From: Arcuatula senhousia
Taxonomy: Eukaryota > Mollusca > Bivalvia > Mytilida > Mytilidae
DNA length: 64,000 nucleotides
Assembly (NCBI GenBank): GCA_963971305.1
Contig: OZ020307.1
Coordinates: 8,569,501-8,633,500, forward strand
Direction: 5' to 3'
A program made the translations under genes and the position numbers. The notes below the pieces were generated by a model, which did no database searches, had not been told where the DNA came from, and saw only the letters and a list, made by a program, of their open reading frames with translations. Positions 11,839-22,180 of the stretch are shown piece by piece (the first letter of the stretch is position 1; each line of letters starts with the position of its first letter).

Positions 11839-13454
11839 ACTCTAAAAGAAGATTGCTCCCGCAATCTATTATAAAAATATAGTTAGTAAAGTTAATTAGA
11901 ATGACATAATATATAGCAATGAAAAAAAAAAAAAATGAAATAGATATTGACAATCAGATAAACAAATGTAAACATCTTCAAAAGTAATCAAGATTAAAAT
12001 TTGATTAGTTTAAAATAATCAAAATATTGAATATGTTTTAAAATACTTAAACAAGGCAATCAATTATATATACATAATAAAATAAAAAAAAATAAAAAAA
12101 TAAAAATAAGGTAGAAAATTAAAATATGCATTAATTATTTTTCGCTAAGCGCAGTGCTCAAGTATGAAATGTCTGCATTGATGAAGCTTACAAGGTTCAT
12201 TAATGAGGACAAAATCTTACTATTGCATTTTCAATGAGCTCATTGTACTTCATGAAGTATTTTAATGCTGCAAATGTAGAAAAAAAAAATGTTTATATAA
12301 TCAAGCATGCTGAAAACAAATATTTGTTAATTTAAAGATTTTACACTTCATGACATCACATATGAGAATAAATTTAAAACAAGTCTATAAAATCAATGTC
12401 TAAAGTTCTATAATTAAGTTAATGTCCATTTTTGATTTAGAATATCCTCATCAATTATCATTGTCTCTTCCATTTTATGTCTTCTTTTTTTTTTCATTTC
12501 ACACATAATCTGTTTTCAATATTTCATAGTCCTGATTTCACTTTATGTATGTTCATTGTAATATTAGATTCAACTGCATTTATGTTAATTGTTTCAATTG
12601 TCCACCTTCTACTATTTCTTCTATTATTTAGGATTGTCATAAATTTCTAAAGTCATTATGCACAGTTAATTAAATATTCCACTTCAGCCTGTCCACCATT
12701 GGGTCTGTGACTTCAGAAAGTCCACCATTTGGTTAGAGTTTTCACAAGTCCACCATTTGGTTAGAGTTTTCAACAAGTCCACCATTTGATTAGAGTTTCC
12801 AGCAAGTCCGCCATTTGGTTAGAGTTTTCAGCAGTTCCACCATTTGGTCGGTTAGTTCTGATTGGGTCTACCAATTGGTCGGTTACTTCTGAGTGGGTCT
12901 ACCATTTGGTTGGTTACTTCTGATTGGGTCTACCATTTGGTCGGTTACTTCTGAGTGGGTCTACCATTTGGTCGGTTACTTCTGATTGGGTCTACCATTT
13001 GGTCGGTTACTTCTGAGTGGGTCTACCATTTGGTCGGTTACTTCAGGAAGGTGAATTAAGTCAACCAAAACATTCATAACTCAATATGACACCATTGAAA
13101 ATTGTGAATGAAGAAAAAAAAATAGCTTCCTACAACTGTAATAGCTTATCTTGTAATAATGTAGACAAAAATCCTTGAAAAAAAAAATAAGATAATCCTA
13201 CCCTTATCTTTAATCAAAAATTTTATTGGTGTACCCACTATGGACTGCGGTCAGGCCTTCCGTATTATAACCTGACAACCCCGGCATTCATTATGACAGG
13301 GCTACCCTATTCCGCCAACTAGGGTACACATTTTTGCTCTGTGGGCTGAGCGGGACCTTATTTAATTAATGTTATTCAAAAATACACACACACACTAAGA
13401 GAAAAAAAAAAACTATCAATCTATTTAAAAAAAAATAGAAAAAAAAAACTATTA
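11839..13454 (-). other. Long non-coding region between pol and 3' LTR
   Basis: About 1.6 kb between the pol stop codon and the polypurine tract without a coding ORF. It contains poly-A/T runs, the 12.69-13.04 kb minisatellite, a short hairpin AGATTGCTCCCGCAATCT (about 11848-11865) and a G/C-richer block at 13225-13330 with GTGTACCC at one end and GGGTACAC at the other. Such a long 3' untranslated part is unusual for a Ty3/Gypsy element. Confidence 0.6.
12680..13045. repeat. Two adjacent minisatellites inside the LTR element
   Basis: About five copies of a roughly 30-bp unit with the core GTCCACCATTTGGTTAGAG (12.69-12.84 kb) pass into about six copies of a 31-bp unit with the core GGTCTACCATTTGGTCGG (12.84-13.04 kb). 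Units alternate TGATTGGG and TGAGTGGG. The shared core CCATTTGG shows the two arrays have a common origin. Confidence 0.85.
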
Positions 13455-16400
13455 CTACCACAAACACATTGATTCATAACAAGCATCCATATATTGCTTG
13501 TCCCATTGATTTAAAATACCTATAGGACATTCATCCACAGGGATCCATTCTGGATCATACAACTGGTTCCTTTTATAGTGTATAAAGCACATTGGAACAT
13601 TGTCTATGATTTTAAACATGGAAACATGTGATGCTGTTCGATAAGAACCTTTGTTGTTTTGATCTTGTATAGTTTGAGGGTTTGTGATTTTGTAAATAAT
13701 TTCAAAATTGCTTTTTCCAATGAAGTGCTTGAGTAAAGATTCGAAATAAAACATGTCTTCTTCACATTTATGTAATGGGATGTATGGTGTGACAAAGTTA
13801 TTTCTTTTAAGTACTCTGACATAAAATCTGTTGTTTTCAAGCTTTACTGCTTGTATTGGATGGTTTTTCCCGTTTACATCATCACTTTCATTTTTTATAT
13901 CATTTTGATTTTCTGGTTGTTTTAAAGAGTTGATTTGGTTTTGTTGGTTCTGGTTTTGTTCTGTTGCAGGTTGAAAAAATTTGTGTTTGTTCTTTTGTAA
14001 AGGTCTTTTTCTCTTCTTGCCACTTTGTGTTTTATTGTCATGAAATTGTTTCCTCATTTCTTCTGTGACTTGATCCTTACTGACCCATTCGGTCTTTGAA
14101 ATGTTTTTCAGTTTCACTTTGTAACAAAGACGTTTGTTAACCCATGCAGATGCTAATATTTTTTCAACTTGTTCAGGTATTATAAAAACTGGATTTGTGT
14201 TTTCTGAATGTGCTGAATTGTCTTTAGCTTTGTTAACAGGTTTCCTTTGCTCTTGAGCTTCTGTTTTATCTGTTTTTGTTTTATGATTGTACTTTTTCTT
14301 TGTCTGATTATGAGTTTGTATATTTTGTGGCATTGTAGGAGGTTGAACCAGTTGAGTTACATCGTTTGTTTTTCTCTGGACTGTATTGTTGTTATTATTA
14401 TTGTTTCTGTTTTGCAAGAACTCATTGTCTTCATAATTTCCTTGTTCTTCCGGCTCATTCTCGTCCTCATCAGCGTAGTCATCTAACAGGTAATCTGGAC
14501 GGTCCATTTTACTGTTGAATATCTTTAACCTGGCAGCATTTACAAGGGCTTTTAAAAGTTTAAAGTCCCTGTCTCTTCTTAATTTAAAGGTGTGATTTGG
14601 TCCCATTTCTGTGATGGTGTAAGGTCCAGTCCAGCGCTTAATGAGCTTTGCAGATTCACCTTTTGGCGTCTTTGGGGAAAACAGCCATACTTTCTGTCCA
14701 GGAAGAAATGATGGGGCTTTTGCATGTTTGTCATGTTGATTTTTGTTCTTTTCCTGGGCCACATGTCTGTTTTCTGCAGCTATTTCCCTGGTGATGTTAA
14801 CTCCATCTGTAAATTTTCTAAGGTGTTCCCGATGATTTTTATTCATTGTTGGTTTCGGTATTAAGGCAACATCAATTGGTGCTCTCATTTCCTGGCCAAA
14901 CAACAATTGGAACGGAGAAAATTTTGTAGATTCTGTGGCGGGTGTGAGTCGATATGCCATCATGATTGGTGCAATATGCTCTGGCCAGTCTGTTTGTTTC
15001 TCACATCTTGCTCTTAAGCATTGCAGTATGGATGAATTCATTCTCTCACAAGCAGAGTTGGTTTGTGGATGGTAAGCACTTGTATAATGGCGTTTTATCT
15101 GGAGCAGTTCACAAAGGGCTTCCACCAACTTCGACATGAAATTTTGTCCGCGGTCAGATACAATAATTCGCGGGGCTCCATATCTGGCAATGATCTCTTT
15201 AAATAAGATGGATGCAATCTCAGTTGCCTCTTGAGTTTTCATTGGAAAGGCTTCACACCATTTGGATCCACTGTCAACAACCAAAAGTAAATATCTGTAT
15301 TTTTCCTTTGTTAGGGGCAGTTCAAGTATGTCCATATGCCAACGTTCAAATATTTCCTGTATAGGCATAGGGTGAAGTGGAACTGGATGACTGTGGGTAT
15401 TTCTTTTACATTGCTGACAGGTTTCACACGTCTTGATGTAGCTACTGATGTCTTTGTACATTTCCGGCCAGAAATACTTCATCTTTATCGCATTATAAGT
15501 CCTATCATGTCCCTGATGACAACCAGTGTTATCATGGTAGGCTTCTATTATTTCTCGTCTTAAAACTTTCGGAATGGCAAGTTGCTTGATTGAGTTTTCC
15601 CCTTTTGGCAATGTCCGTGACCTTACATTAAAGAAGTGATATAAGATTCCGTCATCTATTTCATAGTTGTTGGCTTTTGCATCAAGTCTTCTTGCTTCTT
15701 GTCTATCATCTGGGACTTCTCCTTTCAGCTTGTAGTTGAAAATGCCTATATAGTCTGTGCATTGCCTTTGGAGTTGTTTAAAAGTTTTCCTCTGCTTTAT
15801 TTGCTCAGGGGACAACTCATCTGGTAATCTATTATTGATACTGCAGACTAAAGGTGTTGGTTTTAGGTCATCTAGTTCGTATTCCAAATAAACAGCGTCC
15901 AAGTTCTGGTTACATGTTGCTGTAGCAATGACTCTAGAAGATGGTGACACCATGACATCTTCAGTGGGCGTAGACTCAGCATTGTATTCTCTTCTGGAAA
16001 GAGCATCAGCGTTGTTTGCCTTGCCTGGTCGATGATGAATGGTGAACCTGTACTCCTGTAACTCAATGGCCCAACGACCTAGTCTGCCATGTGCATTTTT
16101 GATTGAATCTAACCAATGTACTGTTATATTGTCAGTGTAAACTATAAATGAGTTAGTTGCAAGGTATGGTTTAAATTGGTTAATTGCTTCTTTCAGGGCA
16201 AGGCCCTCTTTTTCATTGATGTGCCATTTCTTTTCATTTGCATGCAAACTTCTACCACCATAGGCAACAACATGTTCAAGTTTTGTATTTTCATTGTGCT
16301 GAGCCAAAATCCAACCTAAAGCATAATCTGAGGCATCAACTGACAAAACAAAAGGTTTGTTAAAATCTGGATAAACTAAAATTGGTGCTGAAATGAGTTT

Positions 16401-18212
16401 TTGTTTTAGTGTTTCAAAAGCATCTTGACATTCTGGCGTCCATATAAACTTTTGGTCCTTGTGAGTGAGCATTGTTAATGGTTGTGTTATTTTAGAATAG
16501 TCTTTTACAAATTTTCTGTAATAATTACAGAGACCTAAAAAGCTTCTGATTTGTTTAACTGTTTTTGGTACTGGATATGTCTCAACTGCTGACGTTTTTG
16601 TTGGATCAACTTTGATTCCTTCTTTTGATAATATGTGGCCTAAATAATTAACTTCTGACTTTGCAAAATGGCATTTTGATGGATTTAAAGTTAAATTTGC
16701 TTCCTTTAGCTTATCAAAAACTAATTGTATGTGATTAAGGTGTTCTTCAAAGGTTTTGCTAAATATCAAAATGTCGTCTATGTAAACAAGGGCAATTTTC
16801 CAATTTAGTTCTTGTAAAACTTTTGTCATTAACATTTGGAATGCCATTGGTGCATTTGTTAACCCAAAACTTAATCGTTTGAATTCAAAAACGCCTTGAT
16901 GTGTAACAAATGCTGATTTGTGAGCTGTTTTTGGATCTAAAGGTATTTGAAAAAATCCACTCATGGCATCTAAAACTGTAAAAATTGAAGCTTTGGAGTC
17001 AGCTACTGTATCAAATACATCATCAACTCTAGGAATAGGAAATGGTGTTGGTTCAGTCACCTTATTTAGTTTCCTATAATCTACGGCAAAACGGTATTGT
17101 TTATTGCCATGTCTGTCTTTTGATTTTTTGGCCACTAAAACAACAGGGCTTGCCCATGCTGAATTAGATGGTTGAATTATATTATTTTCTAACATTTCTG
17201 CAATTTGTTTTTCGGTCTCCTTTCTTGCTTGTGGAGATTGTCTGTAGGGTGCAGACCTTACAGGTTCTGCATCACCAGTATCTATTGTATGGTATTGTAA
17301 ATTTGTTTTTCCTAACTCTGACATATCTTTAGCAAAAATGCTTCTATTTTTCATTATCAAATGCTTGAGTTTGTTTTGCTGATCAGCTGTCAGATTTTCA
17401 TTTATTTTTATACCTAAATCTTCTATTTTTTCTTCCAAATTTTCAACTAATTTACTGTTACATGAGTTTTCTTTTAATGAAAATATACAATGTTCTTCGA
17501 TTTCATAAGCCTTTGCAATGGCTTGACCCTTTTTCAAACGAACTACCATGTTTGTAGGGTTAAGTATCCTATACATGCATTTTGAACTTTTTGTAAGATT
17601 AACTAACACTTTAGAACCTACTAAATTTCTTAATGAAATTGCATCATTTGGCTCAATTAAAACTGAACTTATAGTATGTCTACTTTGTTTAATTCTTACA
17701 GGAATGTTCATTTCACAATGAGGAGGAATATCAACATTAAAAATGTTCCTCACTTGGCTAAAATGATTAGCTGATTCTTTGTCATTAAAAGATCCTAAAG
17801 GAACTGCATAAAAATTGTCTTCTATTGTAAAACAATTATTTTTGAAATCTAAATCTGCTCTATACTCTTTGAAAAAATCTAACCCTAAAATAACATCATA
17901 TGTAAGGTTTTCAACAACATTCATGTCATGAACAAACTTTAATTGCTCAAAACTAAATTTAAGGGCAAATTTCCCTTTAGTTGAAAAACTTTGTTTACAG
18001 GCTGATACAAATGAGTTTGCATGACTAATATCAATTTTAGGATTTTGGAAAAACCTCTTTAAGAAGTCTAAAGAAATGCATGAAACATCTGCTCCTGAAT
18101 CTGCAAGTGCCCATACAGATTTAGAATTAACCTTAATTTCAACAAGGTTTGAATCCATGGGGCCTTTAGCTATGGCAGCTAAGGAAGGTTGTGTTTCTGT
18201 AGATACTGACAT
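13455..18212 (-). CDS. pol: Ty3/Gypsy Pol: protease, RT, RNase H, integrase, chromo-like C-terminus
   Basis: An uninterrupted ORF. The first true ATG is at 18212; the frame upstream opens only through a TTG three codons after a stop. Counting from that Met (1,585 aa): aspartic protease DSGADVSC at about 38-45; reverse transcriptase with FAVDYRKLN near 375, LSFGLTNAP near 447 and the YIDD catalytic motif at 477-480; RNase H with DASDYALGW near 626; integrase zinc finger H893/H899/C929/C932 and DDE residues D961, D1020, E1056; a GPY module near 1196. A low-complexity linker with an Asn run follows, then KILASAWVNK...YKVKLKNISKTEWVSK at about 1351-1382, which resembles a chromodomain, and a further 120-residue C-terminal domain ending DPEWIPVDECPIGILNQWD. 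All catalytic residues are present, so the enzyme may be active. No gag domain is fused to it. Confidence 0.92.
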   Translation of the reverse strand: MSVSTETQPSLAAIAKGPMDSNLVEIKVNSKSVWALADSGADVSCISLDFLKRFFQNPKIDISHANSFVSACKQSFSTKGKFALKFSFEQLKFVHDMNVVENLTYDVILGLDFFKEYRADLDFKNNCFTIEDNFYAVPLGSFNDKESANHFSQVRNIFNVDIPPHCEMNIPVRIKQSRHTISSVLIEPNDAISLRNLVGSKVLVNLTKSSKCMYRILNPTNMVVRLKKGQAIAKAYEIEEHCIFSLKENSCNSKLVENLEEKIEDLGIKINENLTADQQNKLKHLIMKNRSIFAKDMSELGKTNLQYHTIDTGDAEPVRSAPYRQSPQARKETEKQIAEMLENNIIQPSNSAWASPVVLVAKKSKDRHGNKQYRFAVDYRKLNKVTEPTPFPIPRVDDVFDTVADSKASIFTVLDAMSGFFQIPLDPKTAHKSAFVTHQGVFEFKRLSFGLTNAPMAFQMLMTKVLQELNWKIALVYIDDILIFSKTFEEHLNHIQLVFDKLKEANLTLNPSKCHFAKSEVNYLGHILSKEGIKVDPTKTSAVETYPVPKTVKQIRSFLGLCNYYRKFVKDYSKITQPLTMLTHKDQKFIWTPECQDAFETLKQKLISAPILVYPDFNKPFVLSVDASDYALGWILAQHNENTKLEHVVAYGGRSLHANEKKWHINEKEGLALKEAINQFKPYLATNSFIVYTDNITVHWLDSIKNAHGRLGRWAIELQEYRFTIHHRPGKANNADALSRREYNAESTPTEDVMVSPSSRVIATATCNQNLDAVYLEYELDDLKPTPLVCSINNRLPDELSPEQIKQRKTFKQLQRQCTDYIGIFNYKLKGEVPDDRQEARRLDAKANNYEIDDGILYHFFNVRSRTLPKGENSIKQLAIPKVLRREIIEAYHDNTGCHQGHDRTYNAIKMKYFWPEMYKDISSYIKTCETCQQCKRNTHSHPVPLHPMPIQEIFERWHMDILELPLTKEKYRYLLLVVDSGSKWCEAFPMKTQEATEIASILFKEIIARYGAPRIIVSDRGQNFMSKLVEALCELLQIKRHYTSAYHPQTNSACERMNSSILQCLRARCEKQTDWPEHIAPIMMAYRLTPATESTKFSPFQLLFGQEMRAPIDVALIPKPTMNKNHREHLRKFTDGVNITREIAAENRHVAQEKNKNQHDKHAKAPSFLPGQKVWLFSPKTPKGESAKLIKRWTGPYTITEMGPNHTFKLRRDRDFKLLKALVNAARLKIFNSKMDRPDYLLDDYADEDENEPEEQGNYEDNEFLQNRNNNNNNNTVQRKTNDVTQLVQPPTMPQNIQTHNQTKKKYNHKTKTDKTEAQEQRKPVNKAKDNSAHSENTNPVFIIPEQVEKILASAWVNKRLCYKVKLKNISKTEWVSKDQVTEEMRKQFHDNKTQSGKKRKRPLQKNKHKFFQPATEQNQNQQNQINSLKQPENQNDIKNESDDVNGKNHPIQAVKLENNRFYVRVLKRNNFVTPYIPLHKCEEDMFYFESLLKHFIGKSNFEIIYKITNPQTIQDQNNKGSYRTASHVSMFKIIDNVPMCFIHYKRNQLYDPEWIPVDECPIGILNQWDKQYMDACYESMCLW

Positions 18213-18434
18213 TTTGGGCCTTAATCTGAGGGAAAACCAATGTTTTTCAATAATCAAGACTTTATACAAAAAAACTTAAGTTTTGGTGTCATATGAGATT
18301 ATGAAAACTTGGATGACTCACCTCTGCACACTCCAGAGACATCTGTGGTCCTTTACAAGTTGTGCTGGCTCCTTCTTTAATGTCAGATCTCACATTCCAT
18401 CCTTGGTACCGAAAAAGCCGGTTCGTCCATCAAG
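18213..18434 (-). other. Leader of the LTR element
   Basis: About 220 nt between the 5' LTR and pol. On the minus strand the LTR end (GGTTATAA) is followed after a few bases by TGGACGAACCGG, which begins with TGG like many primer-binding sites; I cannot assign a tRNA. There is no room for gag. Confidence 0.4.
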
Positions 18435-19155
18435 TTATAACCAAGACCAATCGGGCGACTCCTCATGGTCTGGCTATAGCACAGGGGCTGGGGAAGCTGG
18501 GGAAGCTCACATGGCCAGGCTGGGGCTACAGGCCTTCTGGATTCAAGTTATTGTTCTTTGTTACTTTTTTTGTCTGTATGAGGCTGGTTATTTAAACACT
18601 ATATCCATTTACGTTTATTAACTTCAGTTCAGTCAGCAATAACAATTATAACAATTACACATAACAAATCACAAAGTCCTTGGTCAATCAAACATTATAA
18701 GTAAAACTACATCTAAATTGTAAAACATAAACAAGTGTCATTCTCTATAATTCTCACTAAAGCTATCTATCTGCTGTAACACATTTTTCCAAAACTATAT
18801 ATACAAAATCTTACATAATATTATAGGGTGTTAGAAATCAATTTAGTTTAATACAACTGTAATCCCAATATCAGATAATCAATAAATACAAGTAAGTAAT
18901 TTCTTTGTGACATCATCAATGACAGCTTAAAATTATCTAAGTTCTTTTTGATCTGGTATTTATCGTGTTAAATATTAAAGTGTTATGTCCTGAAGCAGTA
19001 TTAGCCAATATTATTCAAAGTTTATCTTATTAAGTATTTCTTGATTATTTATCAAGCTGACATTAATTCTTGTATAATTTATAAAGTTTGGTATTAAGTT
19101 CTAATTTAACTATTTTATTACATAAAAATATTTTATTCAAAATATACTGGTGATA
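18435..19155 (-). repeat. 5' LTR
   Basis: A 721-bp copy. Differs from the 3' LTR by a tandem duplication of CTGGGGAAG (near 18486-18504) and one missing T near 19041. Contains TATATA and AATAAA-like motifs expected of LTR promoters and polyadenylation signals, not individually proven. Confidence 0.9.
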
Positions 19156-20373
19156 GTGTTATTCAAACATTAACTCCATTTAACATATTGAATTATTTCA
19201 AATAATTCTCATCAAGTCTTCTGACAAGTTTTCAAAATAATTATGTAATAACACAAAACATTAAAATATATGCATGGGAATAAACAATGGTCCATGCATA
19301 AAAACAAAGGTCAAATTTTGATCAAAATAATTTAAAATTCACAATGGAGTAATACTGGGCTGTCCTCTAGCACCTCTGCTAAATCTGATGTAAAATAAAA
19401 TTTCTATGAAATTTTATATTTTCACAACAAAATTGGAAGGAAACAATAAAAAAGACCAACAAATAAATAAATAAATAACCTACTAAATTATTTAAACCTA
19501 AAATCATATGCTGTTTCAAACATTTTAAATGTGAAAAAAGACAGTAACTAACCACTAAACAAGTGATATTAACTGGGTCATCTGATGATCTCCAGAACAA
19601 ATTGCTTCCAAAATTTAACTTAGTATGTTTTTTTCTTCTTATTTCTTTTTTTTAATAAATAATCAATAAAAAAACTAAGATTTTTTTTCCAATAATGAAA
19701 CAACTATTTCTTACCTTTTTAAGGCAAAAATTAATGCAGACTTTAGCTATTATTTTTTTCATACTTATAACATGTATGCCCATTTCTATTTATGTTTCTG
19801 TTTTTACTGATAAAAATTACAAGTGCAGCAATTTATTGGACCAAGGGAGATTATCAAAAGAATTACACAGTTAAAAATCACAGAGTACATATAACGTAGC
19901 AATATATTAATTAAAAATAAAGTTAAGATAAATTAATACTTCAATCTAGCAGCGAGACAACTTATTCTGTAACTAGGGGTCCTAAAAATAGAAAAAAATA
20001 TATAAAATGGTATATTCTTATTTAAATATCCACTGTTTAATCAATGGTTTCATGCACTGTAATGTTTGTTAAATGTTACTTAACCAAATACCATTCATTT
20101 ATTATTAATAATAACAGGTTAAAGTTAATATACTGGTTGTGTAGTACATTTTAAGCTTTTATATTCTGTGAGTTACTGCATGTTTGCACAATAGATACAT
20201 TATATTCTTTATACAGAGATAAGCATTTGTTTCTGAGTATATGATTATGATAACAAAGCTTTCAAAGTGTTTGAAATTCCAACCAAACTTCTAATCTTTA
20301 AATTACTAAAGTCAAATGTTTTGTTAAAAATTTTGTTAGACCCAAATCCCATTCTAAACTAATGTAAATGAAT
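19156..20373. other. Intergenic, no gene seen
   Basis: AT-rich DNA between the retrotransposon and the next repeat. It may include 3' untranslated sequence of the CH-domain gene, whose stop codon lies further right at 22078. A TTTATT (minus-strand AATAAA) occurs near 20097. Confidence 0.35.
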
Positions 20374-21855
20374 ACAAGAGGCTCCCAGGAGCCTGAATCG
20401 CTCACCTGACATATGTGCCTGAAGTAAAGGTTATAAGGCAAAATCTATTTAACGTTGAAAGGGTCATAAGATTAATAAGAGGGTCATCTGACAATATGGT
20501 GGATCTAAAGGTGCTGATCACTTTTGTTCTCAATCAAAATCTAAAAATCTGTCACCCTTTTTGAGTTATTTGCAAAAAAATGCAGTTTAACCTAATGTTC
20601 TATTTTTAGCCACAGCGGCCATGTTTTACAACCAATCAAAAATTCCTACAACAGTTCTATACACCTAATAATATAATAAACAATAATACCAAGTTTGGTT
20701 CCATTTGGACTTAAAGTGTCAGAGGAGTTAACATTTTCAATATAAGGAAATGCAGTTAAAATTCTCAATTTTGACGTTCCAAGGGCAATAACTCCTCAAA
20801 GGAAAGGTCCTACAACGTTGACCCTGTTACAAATTTTGTAGATCTTGATGCGCTTAACAATATACAATTTAAATTTCTCAAATATCTTGTATAGTTTTCA
20901 AGATATTGAGCTAAACAGGTGCAAAATTTGCAAAAAATCCACAAAAAGGGCAATAACTCCTACATGGAATGTTGGATTTTCTTCAAAATTTCAGAGCTGG
21001 TAGATCTTGAGGTGCTGATCACTTTTGTTCCCAATCAAAATTTTGAAATCTGTCACCGTTTTAGAGTTATTTGCAAAAAACTGCCATTTACCCCTTTGTT
21101 CTATTTTTAGCCACAGCGGCCATGTTTTACGACCAATCAAAAATCCCCACATCAGTTCTATACACCTAATGCTAATGAACAACTATACCAAGTTCGGTTC
21201 CATTTGGACTTAAAGTGTCAGAGGAGTTAACGTTTTCAATGTAATGAGGAAATGCTGTTAAAATGCTAAATTTTGATGTTCTAAGGGCAATAACTCCTAA
21301 AAGGAAAGGTCCTACAACGTTGACCCTGTTACAAATTTTGTAGATCTTGATGTGCTTAACAATATGCAATTTAAATTTCTCAAACATCTTGTATAGTTTT
21401 CAAGATATTGAGCTAAACAGGTGCAAAATTTGCAAAAAATCCACAAAAAGGGCAATAACTCCTACATGGGTGGTTGGATTTTCTTCAAAATTTCAGGGTA
21501 GGTAGATCTTGAGGTGCTGATCACTTTTACCCTGCCAGAATTTTGATATCTGTAGCCGTTTTTGAGTTATTTGCAAAAAACTGCATTTTACCCCTATGTT
21601 CTATTTTTAGCAACGGCGGCCATGTTTTTTATCAAAGCATTTCAAAATGAGGATCGTTTGTTGCCAACATGTCATATATCATTCCTGCCAAGTTTCTGTT
21701 AAATTGGTTCAGTGGTTTCAGAGGAGAAGATTTTTGAAATTGTTAACGGACGACAGACGACGACAGACGACGACGGACGACGACGGACGACGACAGACGA
21801 CGACGGACGCATAGTGATGGCATAAGCTCACATGGCCTTTGGCCAGGTGAGCTAA
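20374..21855. mobile_element. Interspersed element with internal 507-bp tandem duplication
   Basis: Begins ACAAGAGGCTCCCAGGAGCC, soon followed by CGCTCACCTGAC, and ends GGCCTTTGGCCAGGTGAGCT, so GCTCACCTG and CAGGTGAGC form inverted ends. Inside, a unit of about 507 bp (marked by CACAAAAAGGGCAATAACTCC at 20940 and 21447) is repeated about twice with small differences. The right end carries a GACGACAGACGACGACGGAC microsatellite (about 21745-21810). No coding ORF. It looks like a non-autonomous element; its superfamily is not clear. Confidence 0.65.
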
Positions 21856-22077
21856 AAAATGTTCAAGACCTTAGAATTTTTGTTTCCTTCAAAATATATA
21901 TAATTGATAACCTTTAGTTTTTTTTCAAATTAATCTGAACTCTGCCATGTATTTTTTTCTTTTTGACACACTGATTGAATACATGGAGTTACTGTACCAA
22001 TTCCAATTGACATAAAGCTAACAACAATCAATTAACCAACAATTTTCAAATCATTTTATGATAATTACCTAGAGCCC

Positions 22078-22180
22078 TCAAGTGTAGATGGTGTTAAATC
22101 CTAGCTGCTTTGTATATTTTTCAACAAGAAGATCTGCATATCTCTTTTCTTCCTCAGAAAGCTGAGGGGGAGGAGATTCA
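22078..22180 (-). CDS. CH-coiled-coil gene, last coding exon
   Basis: Encodes the 34-residue C-terminal tail ESPPPQLSEEEKRYADLL through TKQLGFNTIYT and the TGA stop. The acceptor is GCACAG and the phase (one base completing a codon split after CCA TT) matches exon 11. No AATAAA is visible in the next 200 nt; a repeat follows at 21855. Confidence 0.8.

Larger units (their letters stand above)
11112..19155 (-). mobile_element. Young Ty3/Gypsy LTR retrotransposon lacking gag
   Basis: Two near-identical direct repeats (11112-11824 and 18435-19155) flank a long pol ORF on the minus strand. A polypurine tract lies just before the 3' LTR (left copy in window coordinates). Host flanks share GATAGTGTT on both sides, consistent with a target duplication of about 5 bp; its exact edge is ambiguous because the LTR ends share bases with it. 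The LTRs do not show the usual TG/CA ends clearly. Order in element direction: 5' LTR, 220-nt leader, pol, about 1.6 kb of non-coding DNA with a minisatellite, polypurine tract, 3' LTR. No ORF resembling gag is present. The LTRs differ by only two indels, so insertion is recent. Confidence 0.9.

Noticed and set aside
14247..15563. Several ORFs on the plus strand and in other frames within pol
   Set aside because: Shadows of the intact pol frame.
18213..18269. Pol start 19 codons further upstream
   Set aside because: That frame opens with TTG and follows a stop; the first ATG is at 18212.
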